Positions 9,393 to 16,809 of a stretch of DNA of 48,143 nt are shown here, in pieces; positions within the stretch are counted from its first letter, which is position 1, and each line of letters opens with the position of its first letter. The position numbers and the translations under genes were made by a program. The DNA is from an uncultured Clostridia bacterium (GTDB taxonomy: Bacteria > Bacillota > Clostridia > Oscillospirales > Ruminococcaceae): assembly GCA_947628615.1 (NCBI GenBank), contig CANRAO010000011.1:1-48143 (forward strand), given 5' to 3'. Below the pieces are notes generated by a model. The model was not told where the DNA came from and ran no database searches. It saw only the letters and a program-made list of their open reading frames with translations.

Positions 9393-9410
9393 TCGGAAAG
9401 AACGCATTTT

Positions 9411-10427
9411 ATGGAAACTAAAGTTTTAAAACCTACAAAGGAAAATATCCGTTATTGTGCAGAGCTTATAAAAAGCGGAGATGTTGTAGGTATGCCTACA
9501 GAAACAGTATACGGTCTTGCAGCTAATGCTTATGATGAAAGCGCTGTTAAAAAAATTTTTATGGCAAAAAAGCGTCCTGCTGATAATCCGCTTATAGTTC
9601 ACATTGCCGATATAGGTATGCTTAAAGAGCTTACGACAAGTATTCCGAAAATTGCGATTACAGTTTGCGAAAAATTCTGGCCCGGACCTTTGACCGTAGT
9701 TTTGCCTAAGAGTGACAAGATTCCATTGATTACAAGCGGAGGTCTGGACACTGTTGGAATAAGACTGCCATCTAATAAGGTTGCGAGAGAGCTTATTAAA
9801 GAGTGTGGATTACCTCTTGCAGCACCGTCGGCAAATTTATCAGGAAGCCCTAGTCCTACAACGGCGGAACACGTTTTCGACGATTTAAACGGCAGTATTC
9901 CTGCAATACTCGACGGCGGAAGTTGTTCTATAGGCGTTGAATCTACAGTAATTTCTTTTGAAAATGATATAATCAGATTGTTAAGACCTGGCAGAATTTC
10001 TGTTGATGATTTAAAGACAGTTGCGTCTGATGTGATAATTGATAAGGGCGTTTTAGAGATTATTTCAAATGATGCAAAGGTAAAATCACCAGGTATGAAA
10101 TATAAGCATTATTCACCAAAAGCAGATATTACGCTGGTTGACGGTTCAATTGAATTCTTTGAAAATTATGTAAGTGAGCGTAACTCTATTGACACATATG
10201 CTTTGATTTTTGATGATGATAATACTTCCGAAGATATAAAGTCAATTAAATACGGTAATAACAGCGAACAGCAGGCAGAGAGAATATTTGCAGTTTTAAG
10301 AGAAGCTGACAAAATCGGAGCAAAAAGGGTATTTGCAAGATGTCCTTCAAAGGACGGTATAGGGCTTGCCGTATATAACCGAATGCTCCGTGCTTCCGGA
10401 TTTAAAGTAGTTAAAGAGGGTGACTGA
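9411..10427 (+). CDS. L-threonylcarbamoyladenylate synthase (TsaC/Sua5, long form)
   Basis: Makes threonylcarbamoyl-AMP from threonine, bicarbonate and ATP for the universal t6A37 tRNA modification. The YrdC domain covers about residues 12-195, with GMPTETVYGLAANA, the KRPADNPL nucleotide-binding stretch and SANLSGSPSPT. A linker PGMKYKHYSPKA leads into the C-terminal Sua5 domain (about 225-338), so this is the Sua5-type long form rather than short TsaC. A GGAAAG ribosome site precedes the ATG. It abuts coaE exactly (TGA then ATG), indicating one transcript. Confidence 0.95.
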   Translation: METKVLKPTKENIRYCAELIKSGDVVGMPTETVYGLAANAYDESAVKKIFMAKKRPADNPLIVHIADIGMLKELTTSIPKIAITVCEKFWPGPLTVVLPKSDKIPLITSGGLDTVGIRLPSNKVARELIKECGLPLAAPSANLSGSPSPTTAEHVFDDLNGSIPAILDGGSCSIGVESTVISFENDIIRLLRPGRISVDDLKTVASDVIIDKGVLEIISNDAKVKSPGMKYKHYSPKADITLVDGSIEFFENYVSERNSIDTYALIFDDDNTSEDIKSIKYGNNSEQQAERIFAVLREADKIGAKRVFARCPSKDGIGLAVYNRMLRASGFKVVKEGD

Positions 10428-11051
10428 ATGAAGCCTTACATTGTCGGGCTTACGGGTCAAAGCGGTGCGGGAAAAACAACTGTCTGTGACGTTTTTAAGT
10501 CACTGGGATTTCATATTATAAACGCTGATTTGATTTCAAAAGATATAACGGAAAATAAGAAAGCCTGTATAGCAGAGCTTCAGGCGGCTTTCGGAGAAGA
10601 ATATATTGATAACGGAATTTTGAACAGAAGAAAGTTAGGTTCTTTAGTTTTTGATAACAGAGATGAGCTTGATAAATTAATGTCAATCACATTTCCGTAC
10701 ATTTTAGATGATATAAACAGCCGCATATCAAAAATAGGCAGTAACGAGCTTGTTTTAATTGACGCGCCTACTTTGTTTGAAAGTGGATTGAATAAACGCT
10801 GCGATAAAATTGTCAGTGTTATAGCTAATAAGGATTTAAGGCTTGCTAGAATAGTTAAACGAGATAAAATTTCTAAAATAGAAGCAGAAAAAAGATTTTC
10901 GTCTCAGTTTCCTGAGAAATTTTTCAGAGAAAACAGTGACTGTCTGATAGTAAACAACAGCAGTGAGAGTGAGCTTATAGAAAAAGCTGTTTTAACGGCA
11001 AAGAATATTAAGGAGATTTACCATGGCAATAAGGGCAAGACGAAAGAATAG
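10428..11051 (+). CDS. coaE: Dephospho-CoA kinase
   Basis: Phosphorylates the 3'-hydroxyl of dephospho-CoA, the last step of CoA synthesis. Walker A is at the N-terminus (GLTGQSGAGKTT); INADLISKD and the IDAPTLFESGL segment are typical of CoaE. The 207-aa length is normal for the family. It starts immediately after the tsaC stop, and its last 29 nt overlap the lytic transglycosylase gene in another frame. The final codons (GNKGKTKE) therefore share sequence with that gene's start. Confidence 0.95.
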   Translation: MKPYIVGLTGQSGAGKTTVCDVFKSLGFHIINADLISKDITENKKACIAELQAAFGEEYIDNGILNRRKLGSLVFDNRDELDKLMSITFPYILDDINSRISKIGSNELVLIDAPTLFESGLNKRCDKIVSVIANKDLRLARIVKRDKISKIEAEKRFSSQFPEKFFRENSDCLIVNNSSESELIEKAVLTAKNIKEIYHGNKGKTKE

Positions 11052-11610
11052 GGGAACTGTTTTTTTGGTTGTTTTAGTAATTCTTTCAGTAATTGCTTTT
11101 GTAGTATTCAAATCAATACCGGCTTTTTTAAAGAAAAACATTTATCCTAAAAAGTATTCTGAATATGTAAAGCAATACAGTGAAGAATATGATATAGATG
11201 AAAACTTTATATATGCTGTTATCAAAACCGAAAGCGGGTTTGATCCTGATGCTAGATCAAGCGTTGGTGCGGTAGGTCTAATGCAGCTTATGCCTATTGC
11301 TTTTGAAGAAGTAAGTAATAATATTGACGATAACAAAGGTCTTAAATATTCAGATATGTATAATCCTGAATACAACATTATGTACGGCACATGGTATCTG
11401 GATTATCTATACAAGCAATTCGGTTCATATGAGTTGACGATTGCGGCGTATCATGCAGGGATGACGCAGGTACGAGGCTGGTTATATAGCGGGGTTTTAG
11501 ATGAAAACAATTTGAATTTGGATAATATACCAAGTGAATATTCAGATACAAGGCACTACATAAATAAAGTTATAAGCGCATATAAAGAGTATAACAGACT
11601 CTACAGATAA
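11023..11610 (+). CDS. Membrane-anchored lytic transglycosylase (SLT domain)
   Basis: A 195-aa cell-wall enzyme that would cleave the MurNAc-GlcNAc bond in peptidoglycan. A basic N-terminus (RARRKNR) is followed by one transmembrane anchor (about 12-33), putting the rest outside. The SLT domain (about 45-190) shows the catalytic Glu in AVIKTESGFDPDARS, then SVGAVGLMQLMP and AAYHAG. The AAGGAG ribosome site lies inside coaE, so the 29-nt overlap looks like translational coupling. The size and single domain resemble the small SLT proteins found in coaE-linked loci of Clostridia. Confidence 0.93.
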   Translation: MAIRARRKNRGTVFLVVLVILSVIAFVVFKSIPAFLKKNIYPKKYSEYVKQYSEEYDIDENFIYAVIKTESGFDPDARSSVGAVGLMQLMPIAFEEVSNNIDDNKGLKYSDMYNPEYNIMYGTWYLDYLYKQFGSYELTIAAYHAGMTQVRGWLYSGVLDENNLNLDNIPSEYSDTRHYINKVISAYKEYNRLYR

Positions 11611-11629
11611 AACAGAAAGGATGATTTCA

Positions 11630-13030
11630 ATGTCAGAATCAAAGGCTAAAGACTTAAAGAAGGAGTTATTCAGTAAAAAGAAAAATGCAGGTCTTATAAT
11701 GAGTGAAAGTGAGATCAAAAAGGCTGATGATTTTTGCAAAGGATATATGAGATTTTTAGACGCTGCCAAAACTGAACGTGAGGCTGTCCGCGAATCTGTA
11801 AGACTTCTTGAGGAAAACGGTTTTGTAGAATATGATTTCAAAAATGCCCTGAAACCCGGAGACAAGATATATATAAATAATCGAGGCAAGGCAATCATCG
11901 CTGCAATTATCGGAAGCGGAAATGTAACAGAAGGCTTCAGAATCAATGCGGCGCACATTGATTCGCCAAGACTTGATCTAAAGCAGAATCCTGTATATGA
12001 AGACAATGAGATAGGATTTTTCAAAACGCACTATTACGGCGGAATAAAAAAATATCAGTGGACAACTATTCCTTTAGCACTGCACGGAGTTATAATAAAT
12101 TCCAAGAATGAAAAGATAGTGGTCAATATCGGCGAAAGTGAAGATGATCCTGTATTTTGCGTCTGCGATTTGCTTCCTCACCTGGCAACACAGCAGATGA
12201 AAAGAACTCTTTCCGAAGGCGTCAAGGGTGAGGAACTGAATATTCTTATCGGTTCAAGACCATTCAAAGACGATGAAGAATCGGAAATGGTCAAGCTGAA
12301 CATCATAGATATTCTTAACAAAAAGTATGGAATAGTTGAAGATGATTTTATTTCTGCAGAGCTAGAGGCAGTACCTGCATTCAAGGCAAGAGATATTGGG
12401 TTTGACAGAAGTATGATAGGTTCTTACGGTCAGGACGACCGCGTTTGTGCATATACTGCACTGAAAGCACTTCTTGATTGTGATTGTATTCCAAATAAGA
12501 CAGTAATTACAGTGCTTACTGATAAAGAAGAGACTGGAAGCGACGGAAATACTGGTCTTAATAGTTCGTATTTAAAATATTTCATATATGATTTAGCTGA
12601 GAAACTCAGTGGAAATGCGAGACAGGTAATATCCTCCTCCGAATGTTTGTCAGCCGATGTAAATGCCGCATTTGATCCTACATTTCCCGATGTTTTGGAA
12701 ATCAGAAATGCTTCAAAAATAAACTACGGCGTATGCGTAACTAAATTTACCGGCTCCAGAGGAAAATCAGGAACTTCCGACGCTTCTGCTGAATTTGTTG
12801 CAAGGATCAGAAATCTCTTGGATAGCAAAGATGTTATCTGGCAGACTGGCGAGCTTGGGAAAGTCGACTTGGGCGGCGGCGGAACTGTAGCTCAGTATAT
12901 AGCAAATCTCAATATTGACGTGATAGATGTAGGAGTTCCTGTACTTTCAATGCACGCACCTTTTGAAGTAACTTCAAAAATAGATACTTATATGGCTTAT
13001 AAGGCCTTTAAAGTTTTTATTGAGGATTGA
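11630..13030 (+). CDS. M18 family aminopeptidase
   Basis: Zinc metallo-aminopeptidase (466 aa), cytoplasmic. Likely metal ligands and catalytic residues are in AHIDSPRLDLKQNP, YGQDDRVCAYTAL, TDKEETGSDGNTG, SSECLSADVNAAFDP and SMHAPFEV. The family trims N-terminal residues, often acidic or neutral ones; the substrate here is not known. I chose ATG 11630 because GAAAGGA sits 8 nt before it; the in-frame ATG 11621 touches that ribosome site. It starts about 20 nt after the transglycosylase gene and is followed by a terminator. Confidence 0.93.
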   Translation: MSESKAKDLKKELFSKKKNAGLIMSESEIKKADDFCKGYMRFLDAAKTEREAVRESVRLLEENGFVEYDFKNALKPGDKIYINNRGKAIIAAIIGSGNVTEGFRINAAHIDSPRLDLKQNPVYEDNEIGFFKTHYYGGIKKYQWTTIPLALHGVIINSKNEKIVVNIGESEDDPVFCVCDLLPHLATQQMKRTLSEGVKGEELNILIGSRPFKDDEESEMVKLNIIDILNKKYGIVEDDFISAELEAVPAFKARDIGFDRSMIGSYGQDDRVCAYTALKALLDCDCIPNKTVITVLTDKEETGSDGNTGLNSSYLKYFIYDLAEKLSGNARQVISSSECLSADVNAAFDPTFPDVLEIRNASKINYGVCVTKFTGSRGKSGTSDASAEFVARIRNLLDSKDVIWQTGELGKVDLGGGGTVAQYIANLNIDVIDVGVPVLSMHAPFEVTSKIDTYMAYKAFKVFIED

Positions 13031-13044
13031 TTTTCTAGTAAAAT

Positions 13045-13077
13045 ATACACTTGCAATTTTTTGCAGGTGTATTTTTT
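13045..13077 (+). terminator. Rho-independent terminator after the M18 aminopeptidase gene
   Basis: Stem arms ATACACTTGCA (13045-13055) and TGCAGGTGTAT (13062-13072) have one G-T pair and a 6-nt loop, followed by a run of T to 13077. Confidence 0.88.
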
Positions 13078-13087
13078 ATGCTTTAAA

Positions 13088-13121
13088 ATCGACATATTTA
13101 TTAAAAGGCTTGGATTATAAT
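13088..13121 (+). promoter_or_regulatory. Probable spoIIGA-sigE promoter with wide spacing and a 0A-box-like site
   Basis: A perfect TATAAT lies at 13116-13121. There is no good -35 box at 17 bp, but TCGACA (13089-13094, one change from TTGACA) lies 21 bp upstream. The overlapping heptamer at 13088-13094 reads TGTCGAT on the minus strand, one change from the Spo0A box TGTCGAA. In B. subtilis the spoIIG promoter has a 22-bp spacer and is opened by Spo0A-P bound around its -35. The resemblance is inference from sequence. Confidence 0.55.
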
Positions 13122-13147
13122 ATTAGCATAGCGTGAGGTGATACTCG

Positions 13148-13966
13148 TTGAAGTGCATATATGCCGATGTTTTAGTCATAACTAATATTTATTTTACATA
13201 TTTCTTCATTAAAGTATTAAGCCTTGTTTTTCATATTAAAACTAATGCAAAAAGAGTTGCTTTGGCTTCAGTTGCAGGAGGCATTTCGGCGCTTTTAATT
13301 TTGATTCCGATTAATGATTATATAATAATGCTGTTAAAGCTAGCAGTTGTGTTTGTGATAATTCTCATCTGCGGATTTTCAAAAGATAAATATGATGTTA
13401 TAAAGTATTCGTTGGTATTTATTCTTATCAACATAGTTTTTTCAGGTCTTTGCTTTGCATTCTGGAAGCTGTCAGGAGGCAAAATGATATATGTAAAAAA
13501 CTTTACTGTTTATTTTGATACATCCTTGATAATGCTTATACTGATCACAATTTTAGTGTATTTTGTAATGACTATAGCTGATTACTTCCTGATCAATAGA
13601 AAAAACCTTACAGGTTTATATACAGTTTCTTTTAATCTTTTTAACAGAGATTATACTCTAAAAGGTGTAGTTGATACCGGGAACAAGTTATACGACTACT
13701 TTTCCGGACGTTCAGTTGTTATCTGTAAAAGTAATGAGCTTTTTGGGTTATATAACGAGCTTTTAAATCAAAACATAAATTCAGGATTTAGACTTATACC
13801 GTTTAATACGATTTCATCAAATGGTCTTATACCTATAAAGACAATGCAGGGAATAAGAATAACAGACGAGGACGGAAATGCTAAAGAAGTACGAGCGTGT
13901 ATTGGAATTACAAGCAGTGAGGAAAACGAGTCGACTGCAATATTTAACCCTGGTATATTAAGCTAA
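13148..13966 (+). CDS. spoIIGA: Sigma-E processing peptidase SpoIIGA
   Basis: Membrane aspartic protease that removes the pro-sequence of sigma-E in the mother cell after asymmetric division. The 272-aa protein has five hydrophobic segments (about 6-28, 36-55, 58-78, 86-106, 125-147) and then a cytoplasmic domain. That domain carries the half aspartic-protease motif D176-T-G-N (GVVDTGNKLYD) and the conserved LIPFNTISSNG region. It is somewhat shorter than the B. subtilis protein. The start is TTG 13148 with GAGGTGA upstream. It is followed directly by sigE, as in other spore formers. Confidence 0.95.
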   Translation: MKCIYADVLVITNIYFTYFFIKVLSLVFHIKTNAKRVALASVAGGISALLILIPINDYIIMLLKLAVVFVIILICGFSKDKYDVIKYSLVFILINIVFSGLCFAFWKLSGGKMIYVKNFTVYFDTSLIMLILITILVYFVMTIADYFLINRKNLTGLYTVSFNLFNRDYTLKGVVDTGNKLYDYFSGRSVVICKSNELFGLYNELLNQNINSGFRLIPFNTISSNGLIPIKTMQGIRITDEDGNAKEVRACIGITSSEENESTAIFNPGILS

Positions 13967-13996
13967 ACTGAACAAAATAAAAAGATTACATAAAGT

Positions 13997-14034
13997 AGGA
14001 AAGGGGATATGCTCTTAAGGGGCAGGGCAAAATG
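13997..14034 (+). promoter_or_regulatory. sigE leader: distal SD, hairpin and mini-ORF before the start codon
   Basis: AGGAAAGGGG (13997-14006) ends 25 nt before the sigE ATG (14032). Between them lies a small hairpin with arms GCTCT (14011-14015) and GGGGC (14019-14023) and a TAA loop. Its 3' arm contains a second SD-like AAGGGG (14017-14022) 9 nt from the start. An ATG at 14009 opens an 8-codon ORF (MLLRGRAK) whose TGA overlaps the sigE start as ATGA (14032-14035). The same arrangement precedes the genes at 28174 and 42046. Confidence 0.6.
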
Positions 14035-14748
14035 AAATTAAATTTATTTTTTAATAAAGTTCTAAGCAAGATCACTATTTTATTCAACAGAAAGAAGAAG
14101 TATATAGATTATATAAACGGCTCTGAATCACTTCCTCCTCCTCTTTCAGCCGAGGAGGAAGAAAGAGCCTTCGATCAGATAAAAAACAACGATAACAGAG
14201 GAAGAGAGACTCTGATAGTGCATAATTTAAGACTTGTCGTATACATAGCGAAAAAATTTGAATCTACAGGAATTGGAATCGAAGACTTGATTTCAATAGG
14301 AACGATAGGGTTGATTAAAGCGGTAAACACATTTCAGGTCGATAAAAATATAAAGCTTGCAACGTATGCGTCTAGATGCATTGAGAATGAAATACTAATG
14401 TTTCTGAGAAAATCCAATCAATACAAAAACGACATTTCAATTGATGAACCTCTTAATGTAGACTGGGATGGAAATGAGCTTTTGCTTTCAGATATTTTAG
14501 GCACAGATGAGGACGTAGTAATAAGGGGAATAGAAAATGAGGTAGAGCGCGAGCTTGTTTTAATTGAGATTGAAAAATTAAATGACAGAGAAAAACAAAT
14601 TATGAAAATGCGTTTTGGTTTATTAGGTGAAAAGGAAATGACTCAAAAAGAGGTAGCAGATATTGTCGGAATATCTCAGTCATACATATCTCGCCTTGAA
14701 AAGAGAATACTAAAGACAATAAGAGAAAATTTAGAGAAGATATGTTAG
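14032..14748 (+). CDS. sigE: RNA polymerase sporulation sigma factor sigma-E (pro-form)
   Basis: Early mother-cell sigma factor, made as an inactive membrane-associated precursor. The N-terminal 25-29 residues are basic and hydrophobic ([18 protein letters not shown]). They are followed by [13 protein letters not shown], where SpoIIGA cleaves in relatives. Region 2 ([31 protein letters not shown]), the [11 protein letters not shown] stretch typical of sigma-E, and the region 4 helix-turn-helix ([21 protein letters not shown]) are all intact. The 238-aa length matches the family. It lies downstream of spoIIGA on the same transcript. Confidence 0.97.
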   Translation: MKLNLFFNKVLSKITILFNRKKKYIDYINGSESLPPPLSAEEEERAFDQIKNNDNRGRETLIVHNLRLVVYIAKKFESTGIGIEDLISIGTIGLIKAVNTFQVDKNIKLATYASRCIENEILMFLRKSNQYKNDISIDEPLNVDWDGNELLLSDILGTDEDVVIRGIENEVERELVLIEIEKLNDREKQIMKMRFGLLGEKEMTQKEVADIVGISQSYISRLEKRILKTIRENLEKIC

Positions 14749-14766
14749 CACTAAAAATTTTATATG

Positions 14767-14793
14767 CTAGCACTCTTGTCAATAGAGTGCTAA
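14767..14793 (+). promoter_or_regulatory. CIRCE operator (HrcA binding site) of hsp20
   Basis: The inverted repeat CTAGCACTC (14767-14775), 9 nt, GAGTGCTAA (14785-14793) differs from the CIRCE consensus TTAGCACTC-N9-GAGTGCTAA at one base. HrcA represses such sites until heat shock. A further half-site, TTAGCACTA, spans the sigE stop codon at 14745-14753. The cognate promoter could not be pinned down; the AT-rich stretch to 14836 has CATAAT twice without a clear -35. Confidence 0.92.
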
Positions 14794-14939
14794 ATTTCAT
14801 CTTTTCATCACTAAAATTTCACATAATGAACATAATAGGGCATTATTATGTAGATGTCGAAAGGAAAGAAGTGATTCCAATGGATAAGGAATTATAACAA
14901 CAGAAAAAATTTAAAGAAAATTTTAAGGAGGAATTTATT

Positions 14940-15374
14940 ATGTTATACGGATTAACACCATTTGAAAGAAGCACTTACGATTTATTCAATGTTTTTCACG
15001 AGTTTGAAAAGGACTTTTTCAACACTAAGCCATCGCACGACTTGAGATCCTGCAAAACTGATATTTGTGATAAAGGAGACAAATATGTTCTTGAGGCTGA
15101 ACTGCCGGGATTTGCAAAAGAGGATATCAACATTGATATAAACGGAGACTGTCTGACACTGTCTGCTACGCATAAGTCAGAAAAAGAGAATAAAGACAAA
15201 GACGGCAACTATATTTGCAAAGAGCGTACTTTTGGTTCATATGAGAGAAGATATGACATTTCAAATGTAGACGCTGATGCTATAGAAGCTGAGTATAAAA
15301 ACGGAATACTCACTCTTGATTTGCCTAAAAAAGCAAAAACAGAGCCTGAATCAAGAAGACTGGAAATTAAATAA
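14940..15374 (+). CDS. Hsp20/alpha-crystallin small heat shock protein
   Basis: ATP-independent holdase chaperone (144 aa). A variable N-terminal arm is followed by the alpha-crystallin domain (about 38-132): KYVLEAELPGFAKEDINIDI, the LTLSATH strand and YKNGILTLDLPKK with the conserved G-x-L. The C-terminal tail ends ESRRLEIK. AAGGAGG sits 8 nt before the ATG. The leader of about 145 nt from the CIRCE site holds a 5-codon ORF (MDKEL, 14880-14897) with AAGGAAAG before it, of unknown meaning. HrcA control is inferred from CIRCE. The position between sigE and sigG is unusual. Confidence 0.95.
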   Translation: MLYGLTPFERSTYDLFNVFHEFEKDFFNTKPSHDLRSCKTDICDKGDKYVLEAELPGFAKEDINIDINGDCLTLSATHKSEKENKDKDGNYICKERTFGSYERRYDISNVDADAIEAEYKNGILTLDLPKKAKTEPESRRLEIK

Positions 15375-15404
15375 TAGTTCCATTTTAATACTTCCTTTAT
15401 AGAC

Positions 15405-15437
15405 TACCTGCTATGTTTAAACATAGCAGGTATTTTT
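15405..15437 (+). terminator. Rho-independent terminator after hsp20
   Basis: A perfect 28-nt palindrome (15405-15432, arms reading TACCTGCTATGTTT and complement) is followed by TTTTT. It is perfectly complementary to the middle and isolates sigG from hsp20 transcription. Confidence 0.88.
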
Positions 15438-15476
15438 ATTACCAGAAATTGACCATGTGAAAGCCAATGGATTTTT

Positions 15477-15504
15477 GTATATTAAAAAACTCTCAGCCAA
15501 TAAT
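15477..15504 (+). promoter_or_regulatory. Possible forespore-type (sigma-F/G) promoter of sigG
   Basis: GTATA (15477-15481), 16 nt, then CAATAAT (15498-15504) loosely fits the sigma-F/sigma-G pattern (GnATA, then CAnnnTA) seen for sigG in other spore formers. No sigma-A-like pair is present. The match is weak and is an inference from gene identity as much as from sequence. Confidence 0.35.
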
Positions 15505-15535
15505 TATATTAAATTAATTGTTGGAGTAGATTAAT

Positions 15536-16309
15536 ATGCAATTTAATAAGGTAGAAATAAGCGGTGTAAATACTTCTGAGCTTCCAACTTTGAGAGAATC
15601 TGAGAAGCTAGAGCTTTTAAAAAAGGTCAAAGAGGGAAACAAAAAAGCCAGAGAGGAGCTTATTAAAGGAAATCTTCGGCTTGTATTAAGTGTTTTGCAG
15701 ATGTTTGCAGGAAGGGGAGAGTCTCCCGATGACTTATTTCAGGTAGGAGTTGTAGGTCTTATTAAGGCTATTGATAATTTTTCTCTAGACTACGACGTTA
15801 AATTTTCCACTTATGCATTTCCAATGATTTTGGGTGAGATAAGAAGATACCTTAGAGACAATTTTCCTATAAGGGTAAGCCGTTCGCTTCGTGATTTAGC
15901 CTATAAGGCAATGCAAGCAAAAGAAAAATATATCAATGATAATCAAAAAGAGCCAAAAATTGAAGAAATAGCAAAAATAATTGACGCTAAAACTTCTGAT
16001 GTTGTAACTGCACTTGAATCCATCTGTGATCCAATTTCAATATACGAGCCTGTATATTCCGATTCAGGAGACACTTTATTTGTTCTTGATCAGATAGGCG
16101 ACGGAAATAACGATATAAGCTGGCTGAATGAGATCTCCTTGAAAGAAGCCATTTCAAAGCTGATGCCCAGAGAGAAAAATATACTCAGTCTTAGATTTTT
16201 TCAGGGTAAAACACAAGTTGAAGTAGCAAAGAGCATTGGCATTTCGCAGGCTCAAGTTTCAAGGCTCGAAAAGGGTGCATTGGAGCAGATAAAAAAACAG
16301 TTCTGCTGA
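15536..16309 (+). CDS. sigG: RNA polymerase sporulation sigma factor sigma-G
   Basis: Late forespore sigma factor (257 aa). The N-terminus NKVEISGVNTSELP is diagnostic for sigma-G rather than sigma-F or sigma-B. Region 2 (NLRLVLSVLQMF, DDLFQVGVVGLIKAIDNF, KFSTYAFPMILGEIRRYLRD), region 3 (RVSRSLRDLAYKA) and region 4 (FFQGKTQVEVAKSIGISQAQVSRLEKG) are complete. The ribosome site GGAG is about 10 nt before the ATG. In B. subtilis sigG directly follows sigE; here an hsp20 transcription unit with its own terminator lies between. Confidence 0.97.
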   Translation: MQFNKVEISGVNTSELPTLRESEKLELLKKVKEGNKKAREELIKGNLRLVLSVLQMFAGRGESPDDLFQVGVVGLIKAIDNFSLDYDVKFSTYAFPMILGEIRRYLRDNFPIRVSRSLRDLAYKAMQAKEKYINDNQKEPKIEEIAKIIDAKTSDVVTALESICDPISIYEPVYSDSGDTLFVLDQIGDGNNDISWLNEISLKEAISKLMPREKNILSLRFFQGKTQVEVAKSIGISQAQVSRLEKGALEQIKKQFC

Positions 16310-16334
16310 TTTTTGAAATTTAATACTAATTGAG

Positions 16335-16371
16335 AAAGTGCGGTAAGTAATGATAAACGCCGCACTTTTTA
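16335..16371 (+). terminator. Rho-independent terminator after sigG
   Basis: Arms AAAGTGCGG (16335-16343) and CCGCACTTT (16360-16368) are separated by 16 nt and followed by a short T-run. Confidence 0.85.
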
Positions 16372-16396
16372 TAATACATAAATTTGTATATCGGTC

Positions 16397-16425
16397 TTGA
16401 CAATAAGAAATTTATATGTTAATAT
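16397..16425 (+). promoter_or_regulatory. Sigma-A promoter of the tyrS T-box transcript
   Basis: Perfect TTGACA (16397-16402), 17 bp, TAATAT (16420-16425), preceded by TGT as in an extended -10. Transcription would start near 16432, just before the stem I base of the T-box. Confidence 0.85.
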
Positions 16426-16436
16426 ATCAAAAATTA

Positions 16437-16675
16437 AAGGCTGTGATAAGAACAAGTAGCATATCCTTGTTATTTTAAGAGAGCTTTCGGTCGGTGTGAG
16501 AAAGCAATAACGGATTTGTGAATACATCTTTGAGCCGATATTCTGAAATTGCAGTAGGTTTATTCGACTTACGCCCGTTAAAGCGTTATGAGTTCATGGT
16601 GAAGTTTAACGCTGTGATAAATTGAGGTGGTACCACGATTTATTCGTCCTCTGGCTTTTGTCAGGGGATTTTTTT
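16437..16675 (+). ncRNA. T-box leader (tyrosine), with terminator
   Basis: Tyrosyl-tRNA-sensing transcription attenuator. The stem I base GGCT (16439-16442) pairs with AGCC (16533-16536). The specifier TAC (Tyr) is at 16523-16525, followed by A, in GAATACA. The T-box GAGGTGGTACCACG (16624-16637) lies in the antiterminator, closed by TAAAT/ATTTA (16618-16622/16638-16642). The variable base of the TGGN bulge is T, fitting the A73 discriminator of tRNA-Tyr. The terminator stem is TCCTCTG/CAGGGGA (16647-16653/16662-16668) with seven T. Uncharged tRNA-Tyr should stabilise the antiterminator and switch tyrS on. Confidence 0.96.
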
Positions 16676-16702
16676 ATATATATGTATATATATATATATA
16701 TG
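16676..16702 (+). repeat. TA dinucleotide run
   Basis: About 27 bp of nearly pure TA repeats (one TG interruption) begins inside the T-box terminator T-run. It can fold on itself. The run length may vary between strains. Confidence 0.8.
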
Positions 16703-16717
16703 AAAGGGGTGATAACC

Positions 16718-16753
16718 GTGAAATCAGTATTCGATTTCATCGATTATGTGTAA
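16718..16753 (+). CDS. Possible 11-codon leader peptide between T-box and tyrS
   Basis: GTG 16718 opens an ORF coding MKSVFDFIDYV and ends at TAA 16751-16753. It is preceded by GAAAGGGGTGAT, one of the best anti-SD matches in the window, with a 4-5 nt spacer. It lies after the T-box terminator and so is only transcribed when antitermination succeeds. Two Phe and one Tyr in 11 residues are suggestive, but there is no run of Tyr codons as in classical attenuators. No homology can be checked at this length. Confidence 0.4.
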   Translation: MKSVFDFIDYV

Positions 16754-16809
16754 TAAACAATACGTAAATTATCTGTAAAGATTTAAAAAATAAATTCGGA
16801 GGAAGAAAA

